A stretch of 64,000 nt of DNA from Tranquillimonas sp964472855 (GCA_964472855.1 CAYYMJ010000001.1:1-64000); one strand, 5' to 3'. Shown: positions 43,306-52,852, numbered from the stretch's first letter. Numbers and translations are program-made. Notes: generated by a model from the letters alone, not told the origin.

Positions 43306-44421
43306 TCAGAAATTCTGAACCGTCTTGGCCAGTCCGAAGGCCGAGCCAACGATTGACAGCGCCTTTTGCAGCGAGTTCACCGGGCTTTCGGTGCTCATCA
43401 CCACGTCGCCGGGCATGATCTGCAAATTCTTGGCCGCGAACAGGCCATCGGCCGAGGTCAGGTCGATCGAAAACACTACCTTGTCCTCGCCCGGGCCGGC
43501 CACACTGTCGGCAACGGCGCCAGTGGGGTATTCGCGCAAGACAAGGATGCCGCCCGCATCGGCGGATGAATCGGCGACGCCGCCGATCTGGGCAATGGCC
43601 CTCAGGGCCGTCAGATCCTCGGTCTCGAAATAGAAGACGTCTTCCTTGCCCGCCGCACCCAGCGACAGGAAAAAGCGCGTGTCCTCTTCCACGATCACGG
43701 TATCGCCGGGGACCAGCGTCGCGTCGAGCGAGGGATCGTCGAAAAGACGCTGGGCCTGGATGCCATAGACGTTATGCCCGCGCTGCAGCTTGATCCGGGG
43801 GTTGCGGGTTCCGTTGGAAATGCCGCCGGCTTCGGCGATCAGGGCAAGGACCGAGAAATTGCGGTTGGGCAGTGAATAGGTTCCCGGCGAGCTGACCCCA
43901 TCCACCAGATCGACCGCGTTCTGGCGGCCCTCGTTCACCGTCAGAACCACCTGCGCTGTCGGCGCGATCGTTGAAATGGCGTCCTGAACGATGATCCGGG
44001 CATGCTGGGGCGAATTGCCCGACACGGCGACGTTGCCGACGTAGGGCAGGAACAGTTCGCCACGCGGACTGACCAGAAGGTCGCCCAATGTCGTTGTGCG
44101 CTGGCCGGGGCTCATCAGCAGAGAGTTGTCGCTGCTGTCCCAGATCGTGACATTGACGACGTCGCCGGCGGCGATGGCTTGCCCGGACGTGCCGTGGCCG
44201 TGCGGCAACCAGCGCAGCTGCGGTTCGCTGTTGACCGCGGGCCAGGTTGCAATGGCCGGCACCATGGCGCGGGTAACGGGATAAAACGCGATGCCCGATT
44301 CAGACTGGGCCACTTCGCGCTGAATGTCGGCCCGGATCGCCGCCCCTCGGGGCAACTGATCACAGCCTGACACGGCCAGCGCCGCCGCAAGCGCCAGCGG
44401 CGCGGCTATCTGATGCTTCAT
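43306..44421 (-). CDS. Wza/GfcE-type polysaccharide export lipoprotein
   Basis: A 371-aa outer-membrane export lipoprotein. Signal peptide with lipobox AVSGC (Cys 20). AGDVVNVTIWDSSDNSL and FLPYVGNVAVSGNS are the Poly_export domain, then two SLBB repeats (VSSPGTYSLPNRNFSVLALIA and a later one in FYFETEDLTALRAIAQIGG). It exports capsular/exopolysaccharide with the YjbE-H type genes nearby. GAGAGGG precedes the ATG. Confidence 0.93.
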   Translation of the reverse strand: MKHQIAAPLALAAALAVSGCDQLPRGAAIRADIQREVAQSESGIAFYPVTRAMVPAIATWPAVNSEPQLRWLPHGHGTSGQAIAAGDVVNVTIWDSSDNSLLMSPGQRTTTLGDLLVSPRGELFLPYVGNVAVSGNSPQHARIIVQDAISTIAPTAQVVLTVNEGRQNAVDLVDGVSSPGTYSLPNRNFSVLALIAEAGGISNGTRNPRIKLQRGHNVYGIQAQRLFDDPSLDATLVPGDTVIVEEDTRFFLSLGAAGKEDVFYFETEDLTALRAIAQIGGVADSSADAGGILVLREYPTGAVADSVAGPGEDKVVFSIDLTSADGLFAAKNLQIMPGDVVMSTESPVNSLQKALSIVGSAFGLAKTVQNF

Positions 44422-44535
44422 TCTGCCCTCTCGGCCAATTCCTGGCTTCGCTTTCATGTTGCGGCCACGATACAGTTCGGGAGACAAGAGGCAAATGGTT
44501 GCAACCGCTTGACAAATTTTCGGACGGGTTTTGGC

Positions 44536-45357
44536 ATGAATGCACCAGTCTGGCTGGGGGCCTCGGGCCGGGTGTCGCGGCTGGTTCTGGCACGGCTGCG
44601 GCTGCGCCCCATTCTGGTGGCGCGTGATCCGGGCGCAGACGGTATTTGCTGGGATATGGACCAGCCGCCGCCCGACCTGCCACAGGCCGCGGGCCGTGCC
44701 CTGTTCGATTTCTCAGGCGTGACGCCGCGGTCGGGGGGGGATCCGGGTCGCAACCTGTTGCTGGCCCGGCAGGCGGCGGTGGCGGCAAGGCGTTGGGGGG
44801 CTGCACATCTGTTCCTGACGTCGTCGTCGTCGGTGGTCGGCGCCACCGGGCCCGGCGGGGTAGACGAGGCGCGGGCCCACGCGCCGCTTGGCGCCTATGG
44901 CCGGGCCATGGCGGCGGTTGAACGCTGGGCGGACGAGGCGGTGCACGCCGTGCCGGTGACCGTGCTGCGGCTGGGCAATGTCGCTGGCGCCGGCGCCCCG
45001 TTCGACAGCGCGGCGGCGCCCGGGCCGGTCAGGCTGGACAGGTTCGCCAACGGTCAGGGCCCCGTGCGCAGCTATGCCGGGCCGGCCGGGCTGGCGAAGC
45101 TCGTCGTGACGCTGACCGAGCGGGTGCGGGCCGGCCAGCCCCTGCCCCGGTTGTTGAACGTGGCCGGGCAGAGACCGACGGCAATGGCCGACATTCTTGC
45201 GCACCTTGGCAAACCGGTAGACTGGACCGCGGCGCCGGCCGAGGCCGTGGCCTGCGCGGTGCTCGACACCACGCGGCTTGAGGCGCTGGCGCCCGGCTGC
45301 ATGGGCGACGGCGACGCCGGCGCGCTGGTTGCCGATGTCATGGGTGCGCGCGCATGA
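44536..45357 (+). CDS. NAD-dependent epimerase/dehydratase-like protein
   Basis: A 273-aa extended SDR protein. The Rossmann motif reads LGASGRVSRLVL (degenerate GxxGxxG), and the active-site region GAYGRAMAAVERW fits the YxxxK-type arrangement with Tyr-Gly-Arg. FLTSSSSVVGATGPGGVDE supplies the Ser. The start ATG follows a likely promoter region; it overlaps the sugar transferase by four bases. Probably a nucleotide-sugar enzyme. Confidence 0.7.
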   Translation: MNAPVWLGASGRVSRLVLARLRLRPILVARDPGADGICWDMDQPPPDLPQAAGRALFDFSGVTPRSGGDPGRNLLLARQAAVAARRWGAAHLFLTSSSSVVGATGPGGVDEARAHAPLGAYGRAMAAVERWADEAVHAVPVTVLRLGNVAGAGAPFDSAAAPGPVRLDRFANGQGPVRSYAGPAGLAKLVVTLTERVRAGQPLPRLLNVAGQRPTAMADILAHLGKPVDWTAAPAEAVACAVLDTTRLEALAPGCMGDGDAGALVADVMGARA

Positions 45358-45986
45358 CCTGGTCCAAACGGCTCTTTGATCTGGCGGTGGCGGCGGTCAT
45401 CGCGCTGGTGCTGGTGCCGGTCTGCATGCTTCTGGTCCCGGTTCTGCTGGTCAGCTCGGGCCGGCCGCTGCTGTATGGGGCCGAGCGCATGCGCAGCCCC
45501 GGCCGCGCCTTTCGCCTGTGGAAATTTCGCACCATGCGCCCCGACCCGAATGACCATGGCGTGTCCGGCGGCGACAAGAACGCCCGGGTGACCCGTGCCG
45601 GCCGGTTCCTCAGACGCACGCGCATGGACGAGATCCCGCAGCTGTGGAATGTCTTTGCGGGCGACATCAGCTTTGTCGGCCCGCGCCCGCCATTACGCCA
45701 ATATGTCGAAAGCTTTCCGGAACTTTATGGCGAGGTGCTGAAATCGCGGCCCGGCATTACCGGCCTGGCAACACTTCGCTTTCATGGTCGGGAAGAACAA
45801 CTGTTGCGCAGGTGCGCTACGCCCGCGGAAACCGACCGCGTGTATCGGCGGCGTTGCGTGCCGCGCAAGGCCCGGCTGGACCTGATCTATCAGGCTAACC
45901 GCAGCCTGTGCCTTGACGTATATCTGCTGGCGCAAACCGCCGGTCAGATGCTGGCCGGTCTTGTGGCACGACGAAAGGGGCGCTGA
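45354..45986 (+). CDS. Bacterial sugar transferase (undecaprenyl-P sugar-1-P transferase)
   Basis: A 210-aa initiating phosphoglycosyl transferase of the monotopic type. RLFDLAVAAVIALVLVPVCMLL is the membrane segment, then PLLYGAERMRSPGRAFRLWKFRTMRP and RFLRRTRMDEIPQLWNVFAGDISFVGPRPP, the catalytic DE motif region. It ends with a basic tail. The ATG overlaps the epimerase stop (ATGA). It starts repeat-unit assembly on undecaprenyl phosphate. Confidence 0.95.
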   Translation: MTWSKRLFDLAVAAVIALVLVPVCMLLVPVLLVSSGRPLLYGAERMRSPGRAFRLWKFRTMRPDPNDHGVSGGDKNARVTRAGRFLRRTRMDEIPQLWNVFAGDISFVGPRPPLRQYVESFPELYGEVLKSRPGITGLATLRFHGREEQLLRRCATPAETDRVYRRRCVPRKARLDLIYQANRSLCLDVYLLAQTAGQMLAGLVARRKGR

Positions 45987-46003
45987 ACAGCGCCCCCCGT
46001 TTA
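45977..46003 (+). terminator. Terminator hairpin of the sugar transferase
   Basis: GGGGCGCTG-AA-CAGCGCCCC, a 9-bp perfect stem that begins in the last codons, followed by CCGTTTAAC. A second hairpin CCACC-CTGAT-gat-ATCAG-GTGG (46012-46033) lies toward the convergent YjbE gene. Confidence 0.6.
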
Positions 46004-46025
46004 ACCCCACACCACCCTGATGATA

Positions 46026-46271
46026 TCAGGTGGTCGTCGTGGTCGTCGTGTTCGAGATCTGCTGGATGACGATCGTGAGGGTGATCAGCGCGGTCAGCGT
46101 GATCGCCGTCGCACCCACCGTGATCCCACCAAGGACGCCGGGCAAAACCACGGTTCCGGCTCCGCCGCCAACACCGGTCAGAATGGTGCCTTCGATGCCT
46201 TGCGCCGACGCAGATGTCGCAACACCAAGGGCCAGTCCAGCGGCGAGAACGACGCCTGTCATTTTCTTCAT
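46026..46271 (-). CDS. yjbE: YjbE/GfcA-like small secreted protein
   Basis: An 81-aa exported protein. Signal peptide MKKMTGVVLAAGLALGVATSASA; the mature part is Gly/Val/Thr rich (VGGGAGTVVLPGVLGGITVG) and ends in NTTTTTTT. E. coli YjbE ends in a similar Thr run. GGAGAG lies 6 bases before the ATG. It precedes no YjbG; YjbF and YjbH lie upstream on the same strand. Function in exopolysaccharide production is unknown. Confidence 0.7.
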   Translation of the reverse strand: MKKMTGVVLAAGLALGVATSASAQGIEGTILTGVGGGAGTVVLPGVLGGITVGATAITLTALITLTIVIQQISNTTTTTTT

Positions 46272-46303
46272 GGGAAACTCTCCAGATCCAGAATTTGCGT
46301 CAA

Positions 46304-46331
46304 CTATAACAAAGGCCAGCATCCCCGCAAG
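46304..46331 (-). promoter_or_regulatory. Putative promoter of yjbE
   Basis: On the minus strand CTTGCG, 16 bases and TTATAG, ending 33 bases before the yjbE ATG. It lies mostly between the YjbF stop and yjbE, so yjbE may be expressed separately. Confidence 0.45.
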
Positions 46332-46341
46332 ACCAGCCGGG

Positions 46342-47010
46342 TCATTGTTGCACTTTCTGTACCACGATTGCACCAACTATCGGGCCCATCCACTGCCGGC
46401 TTTGGCGGAACGTGTCGTCAGGCCCCAACCAGTATGTGTTGGTAAAGGACCGGCCCGCGCCCTGGCATGATTCGGTAACAGCGCGAACGCCATAGGACAT
46501 CCCGAGTATCTCGATCGTCTCGGGCCCGCTGTCGACCATGGCGCAGTCATAATCCTCGCGGACCATGCTTTCGTCACCCAGCCGATAGAAATGTGTGCGC
46601 GTGAAACTGCCGCGCACGCTGCGCGCATCGGGGACCAGCGCCGATTCCAGATCCTGCTGCATCCCGCGAGTAGCCGCCACCATGCCGTCATGGCGAAAGG
46701 TCAGCGACACGCCATCGCCGCTGAACCAGGTCGTGTCGGTCCCGTTGGTCACCGACGGCCCGATCACCCCCACGACCCCGGCGTCGACCATCGTCACCAG
46801 AAGAATTGGCGCCTCGAAATTTCGCAGGCTGTCGGCGGTGGCCAAAAGCTCGGCGGTGCGCGCCTCAAGCTCGGCTGCACGCTCGGCCCGGGTCTTCGCG
46901 ACGACCTCTTTCAGCGCGCTCGGCAGTTGCTTCAGCACCGGGTCCTGGTCGGACGCACAGGCCGAAAGCAGCATCAGCAGCGCCAGTCCGTGCCGGGCAG
47001 AAACCATCAT
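46342..47010 (-). CDS. yjbF: YjbF/GfcB-like lipoprotein
   Basis: A 222-aa lipoprotein of the YjbF (group 4 capsule, GfcB) family with lipobox LLSAC (Cys 17). ILLVTMVDAGVVGVIGPSVTNGTDTTWFSGDGVSLTFRHDGMVAATRG and a late GRSFTNTYWLGPDDTFRQSRQWMGP are characteristic. Start ATG 47010 overlaps the YjbH stop. It likely sits at the outer membrane with YjbH. No YjbG (GfcC) homolog is present between them. Confidence 0.88.
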   Translation of the reverse strand: MMVSARHGLALLMLLSACASDQDPVLKQLPSALKEVVAKTRAERAAELEARTAELLATADSLRNFEAPILLVTMVDAGVVGVIGPSVTNGTDTTWFSGDGVSLTFRHDGMVAATRGMQQDLESALVPDARSVRGSFTRTHFYRLGDESMVREDYDCAMVDSGPETIEILGMSYGVRAVTESCQGAGRSFTNTYWLGPDDTFRQSRQWMGPIVGAIVVQKVQQ

Positions 47011-49157
47011 CGCCACACCCGCCCCCAACTGTCGTCCAATCCCTCGCCGTGATAGTCCTCGACCGTCTCGAACAGGCGGTATTCGCTTTCCAGCCGCGCG
47101 CCGCCGTCGCGTTGGATCGGGCGGAGGACGGTTTCAAACTTGCGGCGCGTCGGCGCCCCCGAGAACCAGGACACCGGGATCTCCAGCACGATCCCCTTGT
47201 CGAAGGCCCCTTCTCCGAACTGCGCGGCGCTGACATCGGTGAAGGTCGCGAAGGCCCCTACCTTCCAGCCGTTGGCAAACTCGCGGGCCAGCGTGAAGGT
47301 CGCCCCGACATCGCCGGCCAGATAGCGGCCGACATCGACCTGACCGGTATAGCCCGCCCCAAGATCGTAATAGGCCGACACATGGCCGGTGGCGACCTGA
47401 TAGCTTTGAAAGTCGAACAGCATGTCAAAGTCACGCTGGGCCACATAGGCCAGATCGGCCCCCAGCGCGAAGCGGCTTTCCACCGGCTTCCACAAAAGCT
47501 CGGCCTGCACCCCGCCGAACATGCGTTCGAGATAGCCGCCCGACAGCCGGCCATATAGGTTATGCCCCGGGCTGAAGAAATAGTTCGCCGTCAGCCTTTC
47601 GATGGCCGGGTCGCCCTGCTTGTCGTAAAGCGCGGCAAAGGTGCGCACGTTCGGCAGGGCCGAACTGCCAAAGCGCGTGGTGTCGGACAGGTTGCCGAAC
47701 GCGCGCTTGCTGACGACCCCCGAAAACACCAGGCCCGGAGTCGGTTCGAACTCGGCCGTGGCCCGCAGGCCGACATCGGCCCGCACCGGCACCTCCGGGT
47801 CGAAATAGCTGGCGCGCGAATAGGGGCCGATGCCCCAGCGAAAGCGCGGGAACAGCGCCGCGTTGCGGACCGCGCCGTCCGGTTCGGGACCCGCGTCTTC
47901 CAGCACCGCCGCGGCGCGCAGCAGGGCCGCGCCGTCGGGCGCCGTCTCGAACCGCTCGATGTCGCTGCGGCTTAGGACCACGGCAGCAGCGGGCAGGCCG
48001 ACCTCGGTAACCGGCACGATGCGAAAGGTCTCGATGGTGGCCGGCAGGGTCCAGGTCATCGCCCTTGCCGCCCGGCCGATGGCCTGCGCGCCAAAGGAAT
48101 ACCGTGTGTTCCTGACCCGCAATTCCGCCGTCGTTTCCGTGACCGCCAGGCTTTCGACGATCAGGCCGGCAGGTTCAAGCCGCACCTTGAGATCGCCGAT
48201 GAACTTGTTTTCGGCGTTGGGCACATCGACCCAGGCGCTCGACCAGTATTCCGGCGATGTCTGCCGGTCCGGGCGCGGGAAGATCGCCGCTGGTGCCGCC
48301 TCGTGAAAGGCCGGCGCCGGCGGGTCGGCGGGGTTGAAGGACAGGGCGAACTTGATCCCGATTTCCGAGCCATAATTGTAATAGGCGCCGACCGAACCGC
48401 GCCGGCCAACACGATAGCTCAGCCCGAAATTCAGGGGCGACCGCCGGGTGATGATCGCGGTGGTGGAATTGCGGTTCAGCCCGCCGCCGGTTTCGGCGGC
48501 ATAGGCGTCCGAGGAATATTCCGCGACCAGTTTCAACCGCTCGGACGCCTGCCATTCAATGCCGGCAAACGGCGCCATCGGCCCCCGGAACCACTGGTCC
48601 CAGTTCGGCGCGCCGCCGCGCCCCACCGCACCGCTGGTTCGCGGGCCAAAGGGTTCGCCGATCGCGCCATAACTGCCCATCCGGCCCCAGCCCAGCCCGG
48701 CCGAGACCCGCAGATTGTCGCCCAGCGTCTTGGTGGCCACCAGATATTCCGAGGAATAAAGCCCGGTGCCCGCGAAATCCTGAAGACCCACCTTCAGCGC
48801 CGGCCAGTACCGCCCCTCGTCGAGAATGCGCAGGCTGACATCAAAGCTGCGGTCGTAATAGTCGATAAAGCTGCCGACGTTGACGTCCATCAGTCCCGCA
48901 TAGCGAAAGCTGCCCTCGATCCTTGGCGACAACTGGAAACTGAGGGTTCCGCGCGTCGATCCGCCAAAGCTCGACACCGTCAGCGAAAGCTGCCCGTCGG
49001 GCATGCTTGTCGCCATGGGCATGTCGATATGGCCAGGCGTTCCGTAAAAGCTCAGATGCGGCCGGTCGCTGAAATCAAAGGCCTGCGCCGTTCCGGCGGC
49101 CACGCCCAGACAGACGGCAACGCCTGCCGCGCCGGACCTGCCCAACCTTGACCGCAT
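47007..49157 (-). CDS. yjbH: YjbH/GfcD-like outer-membrane beta-barrel
   Basis: A 716-aa outer-membrane protein of the exopolysaccharide YjbH family. Signal peptide to AQAFDF, then FYGTPGHIDMPMATSMPDGQLSLTVSS, the family N-terminus. A long periplasmic/barrel region follows, with many alternating strands (YNYGSEIGIKFALSF, LVAEYSSDAYA). GGAGG precedes the ATG. Shares the operon with YjbF and YjbE. Probably an exopolysaccharide secretion component. Confidence 0.93.
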   Translation of the reverse strand: MRSRLGRSGAAGVAVCLGVAAGTAQAFDFSDRPHLSFYGTPGHIDMPMATSMPDGQLSLTVSSFGGSTRGTLSFQLSPRIEGSFRYAGLMDVNVGSFIDYYDRSFDVSLRILDEGRYWPALKVGLQDFAGTGLYSSEYLVATKTLGDNLRVSAGLGWGRMGSYGAIGEPFGPRTSGAVGRGGAPNWDQWFRGPMAPFAGIEWQASERLKLVAEYSSDAYAAETGGGLNRNSTTAIITRRSPLNFGLSYRVGRRGSVGAYYNYGSEIGIKFALSFNPADPPAPAFHEAAPAAIFPRPDRQTSPEYWSSAWVDVPNAENKFIGDLKVRLEPAGLIVESLAVTETTAELRVRNTRYSFGAQAIGRAARAMTWTLPATIETFRIVPVTEVGLPAAAVVLSRSDIERFETAPDGAALLRAAAVLEDAGPEPDGAVRNAALFPRFRWGIGPYSRASYFDPEVPVRADVGLRATAEFEPTPGLVFSGVVSKRAFGNLSDTTRFGSSALPNVRTFAALYDKQGDPAIERLTANYFFSPGHNLYGRLSGGYLERMFGGVQAELLWKPVESRFALGADLAYVAQRDFDMLFDFQSYQVATGHVSAYYDLGAGYTGQVDVGRYLAGDVGATFTLAREFANGWKVGAFATFTDVSAAQFGEGAFDKGIVLEIPVSWFSGAPTRRKFETVLRPIQRDGGARLESEYRLFETVEDYHGEGLDDSWGRVWR

Positions 49158-49294
49158 CGCTTCGCCTCCGCCCCTTGTCGGGACCTTGCCAGTTTCCGCG
49201 AACCTACACGGCCCTCGCGAATTATCAACGTGTGCCGGGTCACATTTGGACATGTCAGGGCCAAAATAGACCATATGTGGGAAGGACGGTTCGC

Positions 49295-51190
49295 TCAGCC
49301 CGCGTCGACGGCGATATTTCCGGCATCGGCGGGCGCATAGCCGTCGACAAACCGCACCGCCAGATCACGCGCCGAGCTGTCGTCGCCACTTGTCACCGCC
49401 TCGCGAAGCGAGCGAATCGCCTGCGCCACCTCGATCTCGGACGGGCTGTCGTCGCGGGCGGCGAAAATCTTTTCATGGGCCGTGGTGAGGTGACCTTCGC
49501 CGATCAGCAGTTCCTCGTGCAGCTTTTCCCCGTCGCGCAGGCCCACGATCTTGATTTCGATGTCGCCGTCGGGGTTGTCGTCGCCGCGCACGGTATAGCC
49601 GGCACCGTGGATGACCTGCCGCGCAAGGTCGGCAATTCGCTTGGGCTTGCCCATGTCCAGAACAAAGACCTCGCCGCCGGTGGCGAAAGATCCCGCCACC
49701 AGCACCAGGCTGACCGCCTCTTCCGGCGTCATGAAATAGCGGGTGACATCGGGATGGGTCAGCGTCACCGGCCCGCCGCGCGCGATCTGTTCCTGAAACA
49801 GCGGCACCACCGAGCCCGACGACCCCAGAACGTTGCCAAAGCGGACCATCGCGAAAATCGTGTTGTTCGAAACCCGCGCCAGGTCCTGCACCACGATCTC
49901 GGCCAGCCGCTTGCTGGCGCCCATGATGTTGGTCGGCCGCACCGCCTTGTCTGACGATATCAGGATAAAGCGTTCGACACCGGCATCGCGCGCGGCCCGC
50001 GCCAGTGTCCAGGTTCCCAGAACGTTGTTGGCCATGCCGACCAGCGGGTTCTGTTCGACCATGGGCACATGTTTGTAGGCGGCCGCATGAAAGACCACGC
50101 GAACGTCGTTATCCTCGATCAGCCGGGTCGCAAGCCGCCGGTCGCCGGCCGATCCCAGAACCGGCACAACGCTGGCGCCGGATTCCTCGGCCAGCGGCAA
50201 AAGCGCTTTCTCGGCCTCATACAGCGCCAGTTCGCTGATATCGAGGATCACCAGCCGCGACGGCTTGCACGTCAGGATCTGGCGGCACAGTTCCAGCCCG
50301 ATCGAGCCGCCGCCACCGCTGACCAGAACGCTGCGCCCGCTGACGTTGGAACATCCCGACTGCATCGAGCCGCTGTGCGATGCCCGGCCCAAAAGGCGCG
50401 CGGGCGGGATCGGAACCATCTTGTCTATCAGTTCTTCTTCGCCGATCAGTTGCGCAAAGGACGGCAGCGCCTGAACTTCCAGCCCGGCCTTTTCCAGCCT
50501 GCGGGCGATTTGTGTCAGCTTGGGCGGCGACAGGGACGGCATGGCCAGAAGAACCCGGTCGACATGACGCTCTTCCACGATCCGGACAATGTCGACCGGC
50601 CGCAACACCGGTAGACCGGACACCGACACCCCCAACAGCGCGGGGTTGTCATCGACAAAGGCCACCGCCTCGATCGAATCGTGGGTCGTGAGCGCGCGTG
50701 CCAGCTGCATTCCCGTCGTTCCGGCCCCGTAGATCAGCACGCGGCGGCGGGGGTTATGGCGGCGATACAGCGCCAGCAGCAGTTCCAGCATCACCACCCG
50801 GCTGGTGGCGGAAAACAGGAAATAGACGATGAAGAACACCACAAAGCCGCCGGTGGACAGCTCGGCGCTGCTGGCCATATGCAGGATGGCATTGCTGACC
50901 GAAACCAGCAGCGCCAGCAGCCCGATACGCGCCAGGCCGGGCACGTCATAGGCGTTGAGCCGGATGTTCGGAACGCCCAGAACCGTGGAAATGGCTGCCG
51001 TCAGCACCAACAACAATGGCAACTGCAGCGCCGCGCTGGCCAGGGCGCCGGGTATGTCTCCGGTCGGCAACTGAACGGCCAGCGTGAAGACATAGGCCAC
51101 GGGGACCAGTGTCAAGTCGACCGCGAGCAGGATCGCGCGTTTGCGCGGGCGGCTCATCGACAGGAGCGAATGTCTAAGTCTCGCAATCAT
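49295..51190 (-). CDS. WbpM/CapD-like nucleotide-sugar 4,6-dehydratase
   Basis: A 631-aa membrane-anchored enzyme. Four N-terminal membrane segments (residues about 15-115), a CoA-binding-like Rossmann domain (VLIYGAGTTGMQLARAL), and the SDR dehydratase domain with VLVSGGGGSIGLELCRQIL and the SMK/YxxxK-type SSDKAVRPTNIMGASKRLAE. It produces 4-keto-6-deoxy sugars (FlaA1/WbpM family). Start ATG 51190 follows AAGG. Upstream of YjbH on the minus strand. Confidence 0.92.
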   Translation of the reverse strand: MIARLRHSLLSMSRPRKRAILLAVDLTLVPVAYVFTLAVQLPTGDIPGALASAALQLPLLLVLTAAISTVLGVPNIRLNAYDVPGLARIGLLALLVSVSNAILHMASSAELSTGGFVVFFIVYFLFSATSRVVMLELLLALYRRHNPRRRVLIYGAGTTGMQLARALTTHDSIEAVAFVDDNPALLGVSVSGLPVLRPVDIVRIVEERHVDRVLLAMPSLSPPKLTQIARRLEKAGLEVQALPSFAQLIGEEELIDKMVPIPPARLLGRASHSGSMQSGCSNVSGRSVLVSGGGGSIGLELCRQILTCKPSRLVILDISELALYEAEKALLPLAEESGASVVPVLGSAGDRRLATRLIEDNDVRVVFHAAAYKHVPMVEQNPLVGMANNVLGTWTLARAARDAGVERFILISSDKAVRPTNIMGASKRLAEIVVQDLARVSNNTIFAMVRFGNVLGSSGSVVPLFQEQIARGGPVTLTHPDVTRYFMTPEEAVSLVLVAGSFATGGEVFVLDMGKPKRIADLARQVIHGAGYTVRGDDNPDGDIEIKIVGLRDGEKLHEELLIGEGHLTTAHEKIFAARDDSPSEIEVAQAIRSLREAVTSGDDSSARDLAVRFVDGYAPADAGNIAVDAG

Positions 51191-51518
51191 CAACCGGCCT
51201 TAGAAACGTCCAAACAAATACCCAGCACCGGTATCCGGCGAACAGCCGGCCCGCACCCGCGACACAGACCCATTAACGAAAAACTTGGCAGCAGCAGGCA
51301 CCGGCACCTTACCGGCAACAATCAAGACCACAACAAGGCAAAATTCTCTCCCGGCCGCAACAATGGTCCGCAATTTGCGCCGAATACGCGGTTTTCCGCA
51401 TGTTTAGGCAAAGGTTTCCCGCAAAATCGGCCTGAATTCGCCGGATGCCGGGCTTGACAGCGACGTGACGACGCACGCACTGCGGTGCACAGCATTCCAG
51501 GCGTCAGGGCAGGCAAAC
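51191..51518. other. Non-coding divergent region (328 bp)
   Basis: No gene is seen; the small frames here are antisense shadows. It separates two divergent polysaccharide genes and is less GC-rich than its surroundings in its middle (51260-51420). TTGACA at 51454-51459 is a possible -35 for the dehydrogenase gene; a convincing -10 is not visible. Confidence 0.5.
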
Positions 51519-52838
51519 ATGCGAATCGCAATGATTGGAACCGGTTACGTGGGGCTGGTGTCTGGCGTCTGCTTTTCCGATTTCGGACATGACGTGGTCT
51601 GTGTCGATCTTGACCCCGGCAAGATTGCCATGCTGGCGCGGGGCGAGGTGCCGATTTACGAGCCCGGGCTCGGCACCGTCATGGCGCGCAATGTGGCCGC
51701 CGGGCGGCTGACCTTTTCCACCGACCTGCCCGGCGCGGTGGCCGGGGCCGACGCGGTCTTCATTGCCGTGGGCACGCCGACACGGCGCGGCGACGGCCAT
51801 GCCGACCTGAGCTATGTGATGGCGGCGGCCGAAGACATCGCGCGGGCGCTGGCGGGCTATACGGTCGTGGTGACCAAATCGACCGTGCCGGTGGGCACCA
51901 ACCGCGAGGTGCGCCAGACCATCCGCAAGACCAACCCGGCCGCCGACTTCGACGTCGCCTCGAACCCGGAATTTCTGCGCGAGGGGGCGGCGATCGAAGA
52001 TTTCATGCGCCCCGACCGGGTGATCGTGGGGGTGCAGAACGACCGCGCGGCCGAGGTCATGGCCGAGGTCTACCGCCCGCTTTTCCTGCGCGACTTTCCC
52101 ATCGTCACCACCGACCTCGAATCCGCCGAGATGATCAAATACGCCGCCAACGCCTTTCTTGCGACCAAGATCACCTTCATCAACGAAATCGCCCGCCTGT
52201 GCGAAAGGGTCGGCGCCGATGTGAAGCAGGTGTCAAAGGGCATGGGGCTGGACGGACGCATCGGCAACAAGTTCCTGCATGCCGGGCCCGGCTATGGCGG
52301 GTCGTGCTTTCCCAAGGACACGCAGGCGCTGGCGCGGATGGGGCAGGATGCCGCCGTGCCGATGCAGATCACCGAGACGGTCATCAAGGTCAACGACGAG
52401 ACCAAGCGGCGCATGGTCGACAAGATCACCAGCCTGTGCGGCGGTAACGTCAACGGCAAGACGCTGGCCGTGCTGGGCGTGACCTTCAAGCCCAACACCG
52501 ACGACATGCGCGAGGCGCCGGCGCTGACCATCGTTCCGGCGCTTCTGGGGGCCGGGGCGCGGGTGCGGGTCGTCGACCCGCAGGGCCGGCCCGAGGGCGA
52601 GGCCCTGTTGCCCGGCGTTGCCTGGGTCGATGACCCCTACAAGGCGGCGCAGAACGCCGACGCGCTGGTGATCCTGACCGAGTGGAACGAGTTTCGCGCC
52701 CTCGACCTCAAGCGGCTTGCCCGGCGCATGGCCACCCCGCGCATGGCCGACCTGCGCAACATCTATTCGCTGAAAGACGCAAAACAGGCGGGGTTCACGG
52801 GTTACACCGCCGTGGGCCGGCGCGATCTGGAGGCGTAG
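51519..52838 (+). CDS. ugd: UDP-glucose 6-dehydrogenase
   Basis: Oxidises UDP-glucose to UDP-glucuronate for polysaccharide. 439 aa. MRIAMIGTGYVGLVSGVCFSDFG is the NAD fold, STVPVGTNREVRQ and FLREGAAIEDFMRPDRVIVG the catalytic surrounds, and GPGYGGSCFPKDTQAL holds the catalytic Cys. The start ATG 51519 is the canonical one. It lies opposite the WbpM-like gene. A probable acidic sugar component for the same polymer is inferred. Confidence 0.97.
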   Translation: MRIAMIGTGYVGLVSGVCFSDFGHDVVCVDLDPGKIAMLARGEVPIYEPGLGTVMARNVAAGRLTFSTDLPGAVAGADAVFIAVGTPTRRGDGHADLSYVMAAAEDIARALAGYTVVVTKSTVPVGTNREVRQTIRKTNPAADFDVASNPEFLREGAAIEDFMRPDRVIVGVQNDRAAEVMAEVYRPLFLRDFPIVTTDLESAEMIKYAANAFLATKITFINEIARLCERVGADVKQVSKGMGLDGRIGNKFLHAGPGYGGSCFPKDTQALARMGQDAAVPMQITETVIKVNDETKRRMVDKITSLCGGNVNGKTLAVLGVTFKPNTDDMREAPALTIVPALLGAGARVRVVDPQGRPEGEALLPGVAWVDDPYKAAQNADALVILTEWNEFRALDLKRLARRMATPRMADLRNIYSLKDAKQAGFTGYTAVGRRDLEA

Positions 52839-52852
52839 GGCGCCAACCGCGT

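Noticed and set aside
46030..46470. Plus-strand frame starting MVVVVVVFEICWM opposite yjbE
   Set aside because: It is the antisense of the poly-Thr codons of yjbE (GTC/GTG runs); yjbE has a signal peptide and ribosome-binding site.
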